Positions 8,249 through 16,806 of a DNA stretch of 64,000 nucleotides are shown here, one piece after another. The position numbers and the translations under genes are program-made. Numbering within the stretch: the first letter of the stretch is position 1; every line of letters begins with the position of its first letter. The notes beneath the pieces were generated by a model. The model was not told the origin of the DNA and made no database searches. It was given only the letters and a program-made list of their open reading frames with translations. This stretch comes from Clostridiaceae bacterium (lineage in GTDB: Bacteria > Bacillota > Clostridia > Lachnospirales > Lachnospiraceae): NCBI GenBank assembly GCA_910575585.1, contig CAJTGF010000011.1, positions 32,737-96,736 on the forward strand. Reading direction: 5' to 3'.

Positions 8249-10006
8249 TCAACCGGAGATTCCAAAGCCTGAGACAGTTTCTCCCGCTTCTGCCGGTATT
8301 CCCAGATATGGCAAAATATTTTGGAACAGATCCGCAATCACCGGGGCCGCGATCGTCCCTCCGTAGTAAACGCCTACAGGCTCGTCGATGGTCACCAGCG
8401 CGATGACCTGAGGATCCTCCGCCGGGGCGAACCCTATAAAGCTGGAAATGTATTTTTTCAGGCTTCTGGGCAGCTTCTCCGACGTGGCCGTCTTTCCGCC
8501 GATGCGGTAGCCCGCAACAGACGCCTTTTTCCCGCTGCCCTCGGACACCACATGTTCCAGAATATACCGCATGGTGCTGCTGGTCTCCTGGGACACCACT
8601 CCCTGTCTCACCGGATAGGAAAAACTCTGGATCCGCTCCCCGTCTGCCGACGCGGCGCGGATGCCGAAATGGGGCGTTACCCGGTTGCCGCCATTTATGA
8701 TGGAGGAGGCTGTGGTGATCAGCTGCAGAGGCGTGATCTGAAAGGACTGGCCAAAGGACACGGTGGCCAGTTCCACCAACCCCATGTTCTCCTTCTTGTG
8801 CATGATGGTGGACGCCTCCCCGGGAAGATCAATGCCTGTCTTTCCCAGAAGGCCGAACTGGGTAAAGTAGTGGTAATACTGGTCCACTCCCAGCCGCTGC
8901 CCCACATCAATAAACACCGGGTTGCAGGAGTTCATGGCGCCCTGGAGGAAATCCTCCGCCCCGTGGCCTCCCACCTTATGGCACCGTATTTTCCTGTCCT
9001 CCACCACCCGAAAGCCGGGACAGGAAAATCTGTCCTCAAGCCTTACCACCCCGGCTTCCAGCCCCGCCGCCGCCGTGATGATCTTAAAGGTGGAGCCGGG
9101 CTCGTAGGTGTCGTTGATGCTGGGATTCCTCCACATCTGGTTCAAAAGCTCCTGCCGGGACGCAGCCGCGCCTTCTTCCGGCTCCACATTCAGGGTAAAG
9201 GGATCGTTTAAGTCAAATTCCGGCACATTGACCATGGCCAGAATCTCCCCGTTTTGAGGGTTCATGACGATCATGGAAACCCTTTTGGCCCCCTTTTCCT
9301 CCATCACCTTCAGGGCCGCCTGCTGGGCATAGGTCTGAATGTTCACATCCAGGCTGATGGTCAGATCCGCCCCCGGCACCGGCTCCACCCGGTCCTCAAA
9401 GGCGTTGGCGATCTCCACACCAGCCGCGTCGGCCTGGGTCAGAATCAGGCCGTTGACGCCTTTAAGCCACTCCTCGTACACCACCTCCAGACCGATGATC
9501 CCCTGGTTGTCGCCTCCCGTAAACCCAAGGACCTTAGAGGCAAGGCTGCCGTAGGGATAGTAGCGCCGGTAGTCCTCATCCACCTTTACGCCGTCCAGAT
9601 GACAGTTTCTTATTTCGTCTCCCAGCTCCTTATCCACGTTGACGGCCACGATCTCCCTGGCGCTGTATTTTTCCACCTTCTTCCTCACCTGATCCGCCGG
9701 TATGTCAAGGGCCTTTGATAAGGTTTCCACCACCTGGTCCCTGTCCGTGATCTGGTTATGTATCACCGATATGGTACACACGGTCCGGTTGGTGGCGATC
9801 ACTGTGCCGTTGCGGTCCAGGATCCTCCCTCTGGCCGCCTTGATGGTCCGCTCCCTCTGGTGAAGCTCCTGGGCCATCTGGCTGTAGTGCTGGGACCGGA
9901 AGATCATCAGATACACCAGCCGTCCCATAAGGCCGGCCATCAGAAGGCAGGAAGCCAGCCACACCGCGGCCATTTTTCCTCTGTGATACGATTTGCTTTG
10001 AGTCAT
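8249..10006 (-). CDS. Class B penicillin-binding protein (SpoVD/PBP2 family)
   Basis: Membrane-anchored D,D-transpeptidase that crosslinks peptidoglycan. The 585-residue protein has an N-terminal anchor (about 12-34), a dimerisation domain starting near RGRILDRNG at 59-67, and a transpeptidase domain with STFK (305-308, catalytic Ser305) and SCN (360-362). The third box is KTA (505-507) where most PBPs have KTG. No PASTA domains are present. It is the second of two tandem class B PBPs; by synteny with Bacillus (pbpB then spoVD) it may be the sporulation copy, but sequence alone does not settle this. The ribosome site before the ATG is weak. Confidence 0.9.
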   Translation of the reverse strand: MTQSKSYHRGKMAAVWLASCLLMAGLMGRLVYLMIFRSQHYSQMAQELHQRERTIKAARGRILDRNGTVIATNRTVCTISVIHNQITDRDQVVETLSKALDIPADQVRKKVEKYSAREIVAVNVDKELGDEIRNCHLDGVKVDEDYRRYYPYGSLASKVLGFTGGDNQGIIGLEVVYEEWLKGVNGLILTQADAAGVEIANAFEDRVEPVPGADLTISLDVNIQTYAQQAALKVMEEKGAKRVSMIVMNPQNGEILAMVNVPEFDLNDPFTLNVEPEEGAAASRQELLNQMWRNPSINDTYEPGSTFKIITAAAGLEAGVVRLEDRFSCPGFRVVEDRKIRCHKVGGHGAEDFLQGAMNSCNPVFIDVGQRLGVDQYYHYFTQFGLLGKTGIDLPGEASTIMHKKENMGLVELATVSFGQSFQITPLQLITTASSIINGGNRVTPHFGIRAASADGERIQSFSYPVRQGVVSQETSSTMRYILEHVVSEGSGKKASVAGYRIGGKTATSEKLPRSLKKYISSFIGFAPAEDPQVIALVTIDEPVGVYYGGTIAAPVIADLFQNILPYLGIPAEAGETVSGFGISG

Positions 10007-10064
10007 GGTCAGTCACCAGTCAGAAGCATTGGTATAATATATGAGGTTGTTCTCAAAATATGCC

Positions 10065-12299
10065 TTATTGCGCGGCCCCGCTTTCCTGTGGGTCAGGGGA
10101 TGCGGCGCTGGTATCGTCCTCACGGCTGCCAGAGCTTTCCTCCGTCTCCTCTCCGGCCTCCGAAGAGGAGCTTTCCGCAGACGGCCGGGTCTGGGGGATG
10201 CTCTCTGTCTCCTCCTCCCCTGCCGGGATATAGGGCAGATCCGAAGGGATCACTGACCCGTCCTCTGCCGTCTCCACAGGAGGAGCGTTCTCGTCGGTCT
10301 CGTAGACCGGCGTTTCCGGCTGAGTCTCTTCCTCTTCCCCGCCGATCTGGTTAACGCCCTCATTTTCCAGTATCTCCTCCTGAGTAAGGCCGCCTTCCTC
10401 CTCCCCGGTGTCGGGAAATACATTTAAATAAGGAAGGATATCCCCCATAACCTGGGAAAACACCTTGCTGGCATAGGAACTGCTGTCCTGCTTCTCCACA
10501 TTAGGTTCGTCGATGACCACGTACACCAGCACCTTGGGGTGGTCCGTGGGGGCAAAGCCGCAAAAGGACACCACATAGTCCTCCTTGTTGCGCCCCACTT
10601 TCTCGGCGGTACCCGTCTTTCCGCCTACGTCGTAGCCTTCCACCTGAGCCGCCTTTCCCGTTCCCTCGGCCACGGTGCGCCGCAGGGCCTCCCGCAGAAA
10701 CCGGCTGGTAGCGTCGGATACCGTCTCCCGCACCAGGACGCCGTCGTTTTTGCTGATAACAGCGCCGTTTTCATTGATCACCTGCTTCACCACATGGGGC
10801 TCATAGTAGGAGCCGCCGTTGATCACCGACGCGAAGGCGGCGGCCATCTGCACCATGGTGCAGTTAAAGTTCTGTCCAAACCCGTTGGTAGCAAGGCTGG
10901 CAGGGTCCATATTTTCCACCTTGTACACCAAAGGGGCGGCGTCCGCCTCACCGGGAAGATCGATCCCCGTCTTGGCGCCGATATTAAACAGATCCTGGTA
11001 CTTTTTGAACGTGGTCTTTCCCTCCATGGCAGCCATCTGCATCATGGCGTCGTTGCAGGAGACGATGATGGACTCCTCCACCGACAGATCTCCGTGACCG
11101 CCCCTTGAATAGGCGGTGCATTTAATATCATAGGGCTCTATATGTTCAAGCCCGTCGCAGTTAAAATGGGTGGTCGTCTGGAATACGTTTTCCTCCAGGC
11201 CCGTGGCCACGGTCAGGACCTTTGCCGGAGAGCCGGGCTCAAAGGTGTCGCTGACGCAGAAGTTCCTCCACATCCGGCTCAAAGCCTCCACCTTCTCCTG
11301 GTCGCTCATGGTGTCGATCTCTTCCTGACTGTAGCTTTTGCTTAAATCCCTGGGATTATTCAGATCGTAGCTGGAATCGTCTGCCATGGCAAGGATCTCC
11401 CCGTTGTTGGGGTCCATCACCAGGATGCCGATATGCCTGCTGCCCGGATCTTCTTTCCACTGCTGGATCCGCTTCTCCACCAGCTGCTGGATATAAATGT
11501 CAATGGTAGACACCACGGTACTGCCGTTTTGGGCCGGTTTTATGACGGTCTCCATATTGGACTCGTCGTTGAGATATCCGTATTCCCTGCCGTTGACTCC
11601 GATCAGGGTGCTGTCGTAATACTGCTCAATGCCGCCGTTGCCCACGCTGCCGTCGCCGGAGGTAAAGCCGATGATGCCGCAGGCTAAGGAGTCGTAAGGG
11701 TATACCCGCTTGTACTCGTCCTCAAACCAGACACCCTTGATCCGGTCGCTGACCCCCGCCTCCGCGTTGGCTTTGTTGACCGATTCCTGCAAAGCCTCAA
11801 ACTGCTCTTTCTTGTCGTAGGTCATCCTCCGCTCATACCGAAGATACATGGACTTCTTGTGGTCTAAAAGGGTCTCTAAAAGTTCTGTCCTGTCATAACC
11901 GAACACTTCCACCAGCGCGTTGACCGTGGGATTCAGATAGTACTGTTCCTGGCTGTAGATCTGGTCCGGATCAAGGATCAGGTTATACACCTTGTCGCTG
12001 GTGGCCAGATACGTGCCGTTGCGGTCCACGATATCGCCTCTGCGGTAGGGAATGGTGCGGCTGTCGTAAGTGGAACGCTGGGACAGCACGATCTTGGTGT
12101 ACTCCTCATTGTTGTTCTTCACGATCCCGTACAGGACCAGGACCAATGCAAACAAAGCCAGCAAGATCACGAAAACCGTGAATGCCAGCTTTTTCTGCAT
12201 GTGCGGCGCGAACACAGGTCCCCGGGGATGGACCTGCCTGCCCTTCCCCTCGGGGCTCTGGCGCTTATGTTTCTTTTTAGTAGGTCGGGATGTCTTCAT
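10065..12299 (-). CDS. Class B penicillin-binding protein (FtsI/PBP2B family) with acidic C-terminal tail
   Basis: Septal-type transpeptidase expected to partner FtsW and FtsL. The 744 residues comprise a basic cytoplasmic tail, a membrane helix at about 38-60, the pedestal domain beginning RRGDIVDRNGTYLA, and the catalytic boxes SPAK (357-360), SCN (414-416) and KTG (561-563). After about residue 640 the sequence becomes a low-complexity Glu/Ser/Thr/Pro tail of about 100 residues, which is unusual where PASTA domains or nothing would be expected. Its start overlaps the end of ftsL by 23 bases. Synteny makes this the FtsI orthologue. Confidence 0.91.
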   Translation of the reverse strand: MKTSRPTKKKHKRQSPEGKGRQVHPRGPVFAPHMQKKLAFTVFVILLALFALVLVLYGIVKNNNEEYTKIVLSQRSTYDSRTIPYRRGDIVDRNGTYLATSDKVYNLILDPDQIYSQEQYYLNPTVNALVEVFGYDRTELLETLLDHKKSMYLRYERRMTYDKKEQFEALQESVNKANAEAGVSDRIKGVWFEDEYKRVYPYDSLACGIIGFTSGDGSVGNGGIEQYYDSTLIGVNGREYGYLNDESNMETVIKPAQNGSTVVSTIDIYIQQLVEKRIQQWKEDPGSRHIGILVMDPNNGEILAMADDSSYDLNNPRDLSKSYSQEEIDTMSDQEKVEALSRMWRNFCVSDTFEPGSPAKVLTVATGLEENVFQTTTHFNCDGLEHIEPYDIKCTAYSRGGHGDLSVEESIIVSCNDAMMQMAAMEGKTTFKKYQDLFNIGAKTGIDLPGEADAAPLVYKVENMDPASLATNGFGQNFNCTMVQMAAAFASVINGGSYYEPHVVKQVINENGAVISKNDGVLVRETVSDATSRFLREALRRTVAEGTGKAAQVEGYDVGGKTGTAEKVGRNKEDYVVSFCGFAPTDHPKVLVYVVIDEPNVEKQDSSSYASKVFSQVMGDILPYLNVFPDTGEEEGGLTQEEILENEGVNQIGGEEEETQPETPVYETDENAPPVETAEDGSVIPSDLPYIPAGEEETESIPQTRPSAESSSSEAGEETEESSGSREDDTSAASPDPQESGAAQ

Positions 12300-12828
12300 A
12301 CTGTCTTACAAACTCGCTTTCTGTCTGATGATACATGCGCACCTGATTCTTTCCCGCATAGACCATGCCCAGCTCCTCCGTAGCCACCTTATAGATATGG
12401 TCCAGGTCCACGGATGTGTTGATCCTGGTCTGGAGGGTGTCGTTTTCTGCCCGAAGAGAATCCAGCTCTTTCTCCAGTTTCTCGATCCGGTCCATGCGCC
12501 TGGTCATGGTGGTCTGCGCCTGGAGATAGTTGATGCAGATAAACAGGGTGCAGCAGGAGGCTGCCACAAGCATCACCAGATACGGGAGATCGATCCTTAG
12601 GGCTTTTTGCTGGTTTTTTCTCACCTGCTGATTGGTCAGACGGCGCTTATGTCTCCTGACTCTGTCCTCCCTGTCCCTTGGCCCCGGCCTGCCAACAGGG
12701 GCCGCCTCCATCTTAGGCGCCGCGCTGCCGTGGACATAGGCTTGGGCCTGTCTGCCTCTTTGGCCTGCCTGCCTGCCGGTTTTGGACATTGCCCGTTTCC
12801 CATGGGAAGTTCTGTTTCCTGTTGCCAT
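12277..12828 (-). CDS. ftsL: Cell division protein FtsL-like
   Basis: Small bitopic divisome protein. From ATG at 12828 (GGGAG 7 bases upstream) it has 183 residues: a long basic, low-complexity cytoplasmic part (about 1-85), one membrane helix (about 90-112, LPYLVMLVAASCCTLFIC) and an extracellular leucine-zipper coiled coil (about 120-150) ending in a short tail. FtsL sequences are poorly conserved, so the call rests on size, topology, coiled coil and position between rsmH and a class B PBP. The open frame begins 12 codons earlier but without a ribosome site. Confidence 0.85.
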   Translation of the reverse strand: MATGNRTSHGKRAMSKTGRQAGQRGRQAQAYVHGSAAPKMEAAPVGRPGPRDREDRVRRHKRRLTNQQVRKNQQKALRIDLPYLVMLVAASCCTLFICINYLQAQTTMTRRMDRIEKLEKELDSLRAENDTLQTRINTSVDLDHIYKVATEELGMVYAGKNQVRMYHQTESEFVRQYEDIPTY

Positions 12829-12860
12829 ACTAACACTCCCTTCTGCTTCCATAAAAAATA

Positions 12861-13805
12861 TCAAACCCTTAGACTACGCTCAAAAACTCTAAGCTTCGCG
12901 CTTTTGGCCCGGGTATTTCTCTCAAGTTCCTCTTGTCCCGGTAAAATAGGCTTTCGGGTCACCACTGTGCCTTTGCTTTTTCTCCCGCAGACGCACACCG
13001 GAAAGTCCGGCGGGCACACGCAGGGGTTTTCCTTTTCCCGAAATCTGGTCTTCACAATCCGGTCCTCCAGGGAGTGGAAGGTGATGATGCAAAGCCTTCC
13101 TCCCGGATTCAGCAGATCGATCATGGCGTCAATGGAGTGTTCCAACACATCCAGCTCGTGGTTCACTTCAATGCGGATGGCCTGAAACGTCCGCTTGGAG
13201 GGATGGCCTCCCACTGCCCGCATCTTCATGGGGATGGCTGCCTTGATGATCCGCGTCAGCTGATCCGTGGTCAATACCGGCTTCTCCTGCCGGGCTTTTA
13301 CGATATGCTTGGCAATGTTTTTGGCAAATCGCTCTTCCCCGTAATCCCGGATGACCCGATACAGCCGCTCCTCGCTGTAACCGTTAACCACGTCGGCTGC
13401 TGTCAGAGAGCCGCTTTTGTCCATCCTCATGTCAAGGGGGGCGTCCTCCCGGTAGGTAAATCCCCTTTCCGGGGCGTCCAGCTGGTAGGACGACACGCCC
13501 AGATCCAGACAGATGCCGTCCACCCCGGCAATGCCAAGTTCCTCCAGCACCTGCCTGATATCTTCATAGTTGCTCTTTACGATCGTAACTTTATCTCTGT
13601 ATTCTTTTAAGCGGCCCCCGGCCGCCTTGATGGCGTCCTCGTCCTGGTCAATGCCAATAAGCCTTCCGCCTTCTCCCAGTTTCCCGCACACGCCAAACGC
13701 GTGGCCTCCTCCCCCTAAAGTCCCGTCCACATACACGCCATTTGGCCTGACCTTCAGGCTGTCGACGGTTTCTCCAAGAAGTACTGACTGGTGCTCAAAT
13801 ATCAT
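12861..13805 (-). CDS. rsmH: 16S rRNA (cytosine-1402-N4)-methyltransferase RsmH
   Basis: SAM-dependent enzyme that methylates C1402 in the ribosomal P site. The 314 residues show the family start ([17 protein letters not shown]), motif [11 protein letters not shown] at 27-36, the [11 protein letters not shown] segment and SGGRL-like [20 protein letters not shown] near 243-260. The start ATG overlaps the mraZ stop (ATGA), so the two are translationally coupled, as in most bacteria. Confidence 0.97.
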   Translation of the reverse strand: MIFEHQSVLLGETVDSLKVRPNGVYVDGTLGGGGHAFGVCGKLGEGGRLIGIDQDEDAIKAAGGRLKEYRDKVTIVKSNYEDIRQVLEELGIAGVDGICLDLGVSSYQLDAPERGFTYREDAPLDMRMDKSGSLTAADVVNGYSEERLYRVIRDYGEERFAKNIAKHIVKARQEKPVLTTDQLTRIIKAAIPMKMRAVGGHPSKRTFQAIRIEVNHELDVLEHSIDAMIDLLNPGGRLCIITFHSLEDRIVKTRFREKENPCVCPPDFPVCVCGRKSKGTVVTRKPILPGQEELERNTRAKSAKLRVFERSLRV

Positions 13806-14227
13806 ATTCCAAGTCCTTCCATGCTCTCCGCGATGTCATCCATGTCATCATACACATTGGCTGACATCCAGGATTCTTTGCTCCAGATCTCAATCCGGTT
13901 TCCCACTCCCACCATCACCGCGTCTTTGCCGATCTTGGCAAATTCCCGCAATACGGCAGGCAGCAGGATCCTTCCCTGCTTGTCCACCTCGCACTGGCAG
14001 GCTCCGGCAAGGAAAAAACGGGTGATCTTACGGGCGTTGGCGTTGGTCAGCGGCAGATTTTTCAGCTTCTCCTCCAGGATCTTCCATTCGGTGTTTTCAT
14101 ACACGAAAAGGCAGCCGTCCAGACCCTTCGTAACCACGAATTCATCTCCAAGCTGCTCCCGGAATTTGGAGGGAACGATCATGCGTCCCTTGGCATCCAC
14201 TGTATGATTGTATTCACCCATGAACAT
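13802..14227 (-). CDS. mraZ: Transcriptional regulator MraZ
   Basis: AbrB-fold DNA-binding protein that represses its own dcw operon by binding short direct repeats. The 141-residue product has two MraZ half-domains: residues 1-60 with the [13 protein letters not shown] motif, and about 75-125 with the matching [13 protein letters not shown] motif. I chose the ATG at 14227, 6 bases after AGGTGA, over an in-frame TTG two codons earlier. A clear array of binding repeats lies directly upstream, so autoregulation is well supported. Confidence 0.96.
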   Translation of the reverse strand: MFMGEYNHTVDAKGRMIVPSKFREQLGDEFVVTKGLDGCLFVYENTEWKILEEKLKNLPLTNANARKITRFFLAGACQCEVDKQGRILLPAVLREFAKIGKDAVMVGVGNRIEIWSKESWMSANVYDDMDDIAESMEGLGI

Positions 14228-14257
14228 AAGCAATCACCTGCTGCTACTCTCTATCCG

Positions 14258-14304
14258 CCACTTTCTTACTACTTTACACCACTTTATACCACTTATCACC
14301 ACTT
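14258..14304 (-). promoter_or_regulatory. MraZ operator: AAGTGG direct repeats
   Basis: On the minus strand AAGTGG occurs at 14304-14299, 14294-14289 and 14284-14279 with exact 10-base periodicity. It continues as AAGTAG at 14274-14269 and AAGTGG at 14263-14258 (11 bases on). Tandem helical-turn-spaced repeats in front of mraZ are the known MraZ target type. They sit in the leader just downstream of the promoter, fitting repression. Confidence 0.85.
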
Positions 14305-14312
14305 GTACTTTG

Positions 14313-14341
14313 ATTTTAGTACAAACCGGGGGAAATAGCAA
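14313..14341 (-). promoter_or_regulatory. Promoter of the mraZ/dcw operon
   Basis: TTGCTA (14341-14336), 17-base spacer, TAAAAT (14318-14313) on the minus strand. It is followed at once by the MraZ repeats and, about 85 bases on, the mraZ start. Confidence 0.75.
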
Positions 14342-14362
14342 GGGCATTTTGAAAAAAAGGAC

Positions 14363-14401
14363 AAAAAAAGAACGGCTGTTTTGTGTTCCCAACAGCCGTT
14401 C
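14363..14401 (-). terminator. Terminator after the Spo0E-like gene
   Basis: Perfect 11-bp stem (14370-14380 with 14391-14401; GAACGGCTGTT), 10-base loop, then seven T on the minus strand. It isolates the Spo0E-like gene from the mraZ promoter. Confidence 0.93.
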
Positions 14402-14423
14402 ACCATTACTGCACTCTGTATGA

Positions 14424-14579
14424 TCAATATCCAGCATCCATGTACTGCGCAATGAGTCCGTCCAGCTCCACGCTGTTTTTGTAGATCTCCTCATAGGCAT
14501 GTTTCTCGTCGATACTCGTATCCAGACAAAGTCTGGCAGTTTCAATCCTTTTCACTAATTCTTCTTTTGAATATTCCAT
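14424..14579 (-). CDS. Spo0E-like aspartyl-phosphate phosphatase
   Basis: Small protein predicted to dephosphorylate Spo0A~P and so hold back sporulation. It has 51 residues starting MEYSKEELVKRIETAR, a two-helix hairpin, and carries the family signature SVELDGLIAQY (S-x-x-L-D-x-L-I-x-x-Y) near the C-terminus. The ATG at 14579 follows GGAGAGGG. The open frame reaches 52 codons further upstream, but that part has no conserved features. Its upstream region holds two Spo0A-box-like sequences, suggesting feedback on its own target. Size and motif fit the family well. Confidence 0.88.
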   Translation of the reverse strand: MEYSKEELVKRIETARLCLDTSIDEKHAYEEIYKNSVELDGLIAQYMDAGY

Positions 14580-14727
14580 TTGGCCCTCTCCTCTCTTGTT
14601 GTGCCTGCTTTCTTTTTGTCCGTTATTACCTTGACCTCCCGGACATCCGATTGCCTTGGATGACGTTATAACTTCGTCTACCATTATTAATTTTACCCCC
14701 AAACAGGCCAAAATGCAATTTCTTTTA

Positions 14728-14754
14728 ATCGACATATTATGCCAAATTTCGACA
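14728..14754 (-). promoter_or_regulatory. Two Spo0A-box-like sites upstream of the Spo0E-like gene
   Basis: Minus strand TGTCGAA (14754-14748) matches the 0A-box core. TGTCGAT (14734-14728) lies 20 bases away, about two helical turns. A possible -10, CATAAT (14742-14737), falls between them, so binding would more likely repress than activate. They are also within 185 bases of ychF. Confidence 0.55.
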
Positions 14755-14911
14755 TTTCGCCCTATTTAGGTCAAAAAATCGTCCCTCTTCAACCGTTGAC
14801 GCTGCCCTCACGCCCCCGCCAATCTATTTTCCTCTTTTATTTCTCCCACTTCTATGCTATTCTATTATGAGGATTTTATTATGATCATATATGAATAAGG
14901 AAGGTAATCAT

Positions 14912-16009
14912 ATGAAATTAGGTATTGTCGGCCTGCCCAATGTAGGCAAAAGTACATTATTTAACTCTCTGACCAAGGCTGGCGCCGAATCCGCCAACTA
15001 CCCCTTCTGCACCATTGACCCCAATATCGGCGTGGTCCCGGTGCCGGATCACCGGCTGAAACTGCTGGGGGATTTCTATCATTCTAAAAAAGTGACCCCC
15101 GCGGTTATCGAATTTGTGGACATCGCCGGCCTTGTAAAAGGGGCCTCCAAGGGGGAAGGACTTGGCAACCAGTTCCTGTCCAATATCCGGGAGGTGGATG
15201 CCATCGTTCATGTGGTCCGCTGTTTTGAGGACTCCAATGTGATCCATGTGGACGGCAGCGTGGATCCTCTTAGGGATATTGAGACCATTGACCTGGAGCT
15301 TATTTTCTCCGACATGGAGATCTTGGATCGCCGCATTGCCAAAACCTCCAAAAGCGCCTTTAACGACAAGTCCCTGGCAAAGGAGGTGGAGATCTTAAAG
15401 GCCCTGAAGGCTCACCTGGAGGAGGGGAAGCTGGCTAGGACTTACTCCTGCTCGGATGAGGGTGAGGAGGCTTTTGTGTCTTCCTTAAACCTTCTTACCT
15501 GGAAACCGGTGATTTTTGCCGCCAATGTGGGGGAGGAGGATCTGCCTGATGACGGGGCGTCAAACACTCATGTCCAATCGGTCCGGCAGTTTGCCGCCCA
15601 AAACGGTTCCCAGGTCTTTGTCATCTGCGCCCAGATCGAGCAGGAGATCGCCGAGCTGGATGATGAGGAGAAAGCCATGTTCCTGGAGGATCTGGGGCTC
15701 ACGGAATCGGGCCTGGAAAAGCTGATTGCAGCCAGCTACAGCCTTCTGGGACTTTTAAGCTTCCTTACCTCCGGCGAGGACGAGACCCGGGCCTGGACCA
15801 TCAAGGTGGGGACAAAGGCGCCTCAGGCGGCAGGAAAGATCCATTCCGATTTTGAGAGAGGGTTTATTCGGGCCGAGGTGGTCCATTACCAGGATCTTTT
15901 AGACTGCGGCGCTTACTCCGCGGCCAGGGACAAGGGGCTGATCCGGCTGGAGGGGAAAGACTATGTGGTCCAGGACGGGGACGTGATCTTGTTCCGATTT
16001 AACGTCTGA
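14912..16009 (+). CDS. ychF: Redox-/ribosome-associated P-loop ATPase YchF (Obg-like)
   Basis: Universally conserved TRAFAC-class nucleotidase that prefers ATP, binds ribosomes and affects stress responses. From ATG at 14912 (GGAAGG 6 bases upstream) it has 365 residues. It shows the P-loop GLPNVGKST at 7-15, the switch [20 protein letters not shown], an alpha-helical insert, the NVGEEDL variant of the G4 loop, and the C-terminal TGS domain ending [16 protein letters not shown]. It may share a transcript with the DUF1836 gene 23 bases downstream. Confidence 0.97.
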   Translation: MKLGIVGLPNVGKSTLFNSLTKAGAESANYPFCTIDPNIGVVPVPDHRLKLLGDFYHSKKVTPAVIEFVDIAGLVKGASKGEGLGNQFLSNIREVDAIVHVVRCFEDSNVIHVDGSVDPLRDIETIDLELIFSDMEILDRRIAKTSKSAFNDKSLAKEVEILKALKAHLEEGKLARTYSCSDEGEEAFVSSLNLLTWKPVIFAANVGEEDLPDDGASNTHVQSVRQFAAQNGSQVFVICAQIEQEIAELDDEEKAMFLEDLGLTESGLEKLIAASYSLLGLLSFLTSGEDETRAWTIKVGTKAPQAAGKIHSDFERGFIRAEVVHYQDLLDCGAYSAARDKGLIRLEGKDYVVQDGDVILFRFNV

Positions 16010-16032
16010 CGAAACGGCCTGCAGGTGATAAT

Positions 16033-16707
16033 ATGAAATCAAACGAAGAACTGCTTAGGGAGATCTTTGCCCGGCTGGACGGCCTTGACTACGTAAAGGC
16101 GGAGCAGATTCCCGACATTCCCCTGTACATGGACCAACTGACCACGTTCATGGACGAGCGGCTGGAAAAATCAAAGCGTTACCCGGAAGACAAGGTCCTG
16201 ACCAAGACCATGATCAACAACTACGCCAAGAACAACCTGCTGCCGCCGCCGGACAAGAAAAAATACACCAAAGAACACACGCTTCTGCTTATTTTTATCT
16301 ACTATTTTAAAAATATGCTGTCCTTTCACGACATCGAGACCCTGTTCGCCCCTATTACGGAGGAACATTTCTCCCCGGGCCGCCAGCAGGCCGCGCCTTC
16401 TAAGGAGAGCGAACTGTCCGACTGGTCTTTGGAGGACATTTACCAGGAAATCTTCTCCCTGGAAAAGGAGCAGATGAAGCGATTGAAGGAGGACCTGATC
16501 AAAAAATTCCGCTCCTCCATGAAGACCTTCTCCCAGCCGCCCCAAAAGTCGGACAGCGCCGCGGACGGCGGCAGCCAGGAGTACCTAAAGCTCTTTTCCT
16601 TTATCTGCGCTCTCGGATTTGACGTGTACCTAAAAAAGCAGATGATGGAATTTCTCATTGACTACATCCGGGAAGAGTCTCCTCCTTCTAACAAAAAAAA
16701 GAAATAG
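16033..16707 (+). CDS. DUF1836 domain protein, putative DNA-binding regulator
   Basis: Family of unknown function, common in Firmicutes. The 224 residues contain a MerR-like winged helix-turn-helix at about 54-95 (LTKTMINNYAKNNLLPPP, then KKYTKEHTLLLIFIYYFK), which suggests binding to DNA or to another regulator. The rest is helical, with a Ser/Gln-rich linker near 160-180 and a Lys-rich end. It starts 23 bases after ychF behind AGGTG and ends before a terminator, so the two probably form an operon. No ligand or target is apparent. Confidence 0.85.
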   Translation: MKSNEELLREIFARLDGLDYVKAEQIPDIPLYMDQLTTFMDERLEKSKRYPEDKVLTKTMINNYAKNNLLPPPDKKKYTKEHTLLLIFIYYFKNMLSFHDIETLFAPITEEHFSPGRQQAAPSKESELSDWSLEDIYQEIFSLEKEQMKRLKEDLIKKFRSSMKTFSQPPQKSDSAADGGSQEYLKLFSFICALGFDVYLKKQMMEFLIDYIREESPPSNKKKK

Positions 16708-16741
16708 CAAAACGCTATCTCTCTTCTCTACTAATCTGCCG

Positions 16742-16797
16742 TGCCGACACCGGACGGGCCTCCTGTCAAAGGGGCCTCCGGCCCGGCGCTTCTTTTT
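16742..16797 (+). terminator. Terminator after the DUF1836 gene
   Basis: GC-rich interrupted stem (GCCG/CCGGA/GGCCTC pairing with GGGGCC/TCCGG/CGGC) around a CTGTCAAA loop, followed by CTTCTTTTTT. It lies in the convergent gap with the chemoreceptor gene. Confidence 0.65.
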
Positions 16798-16806
16798 TGC
16801 ATGGAC

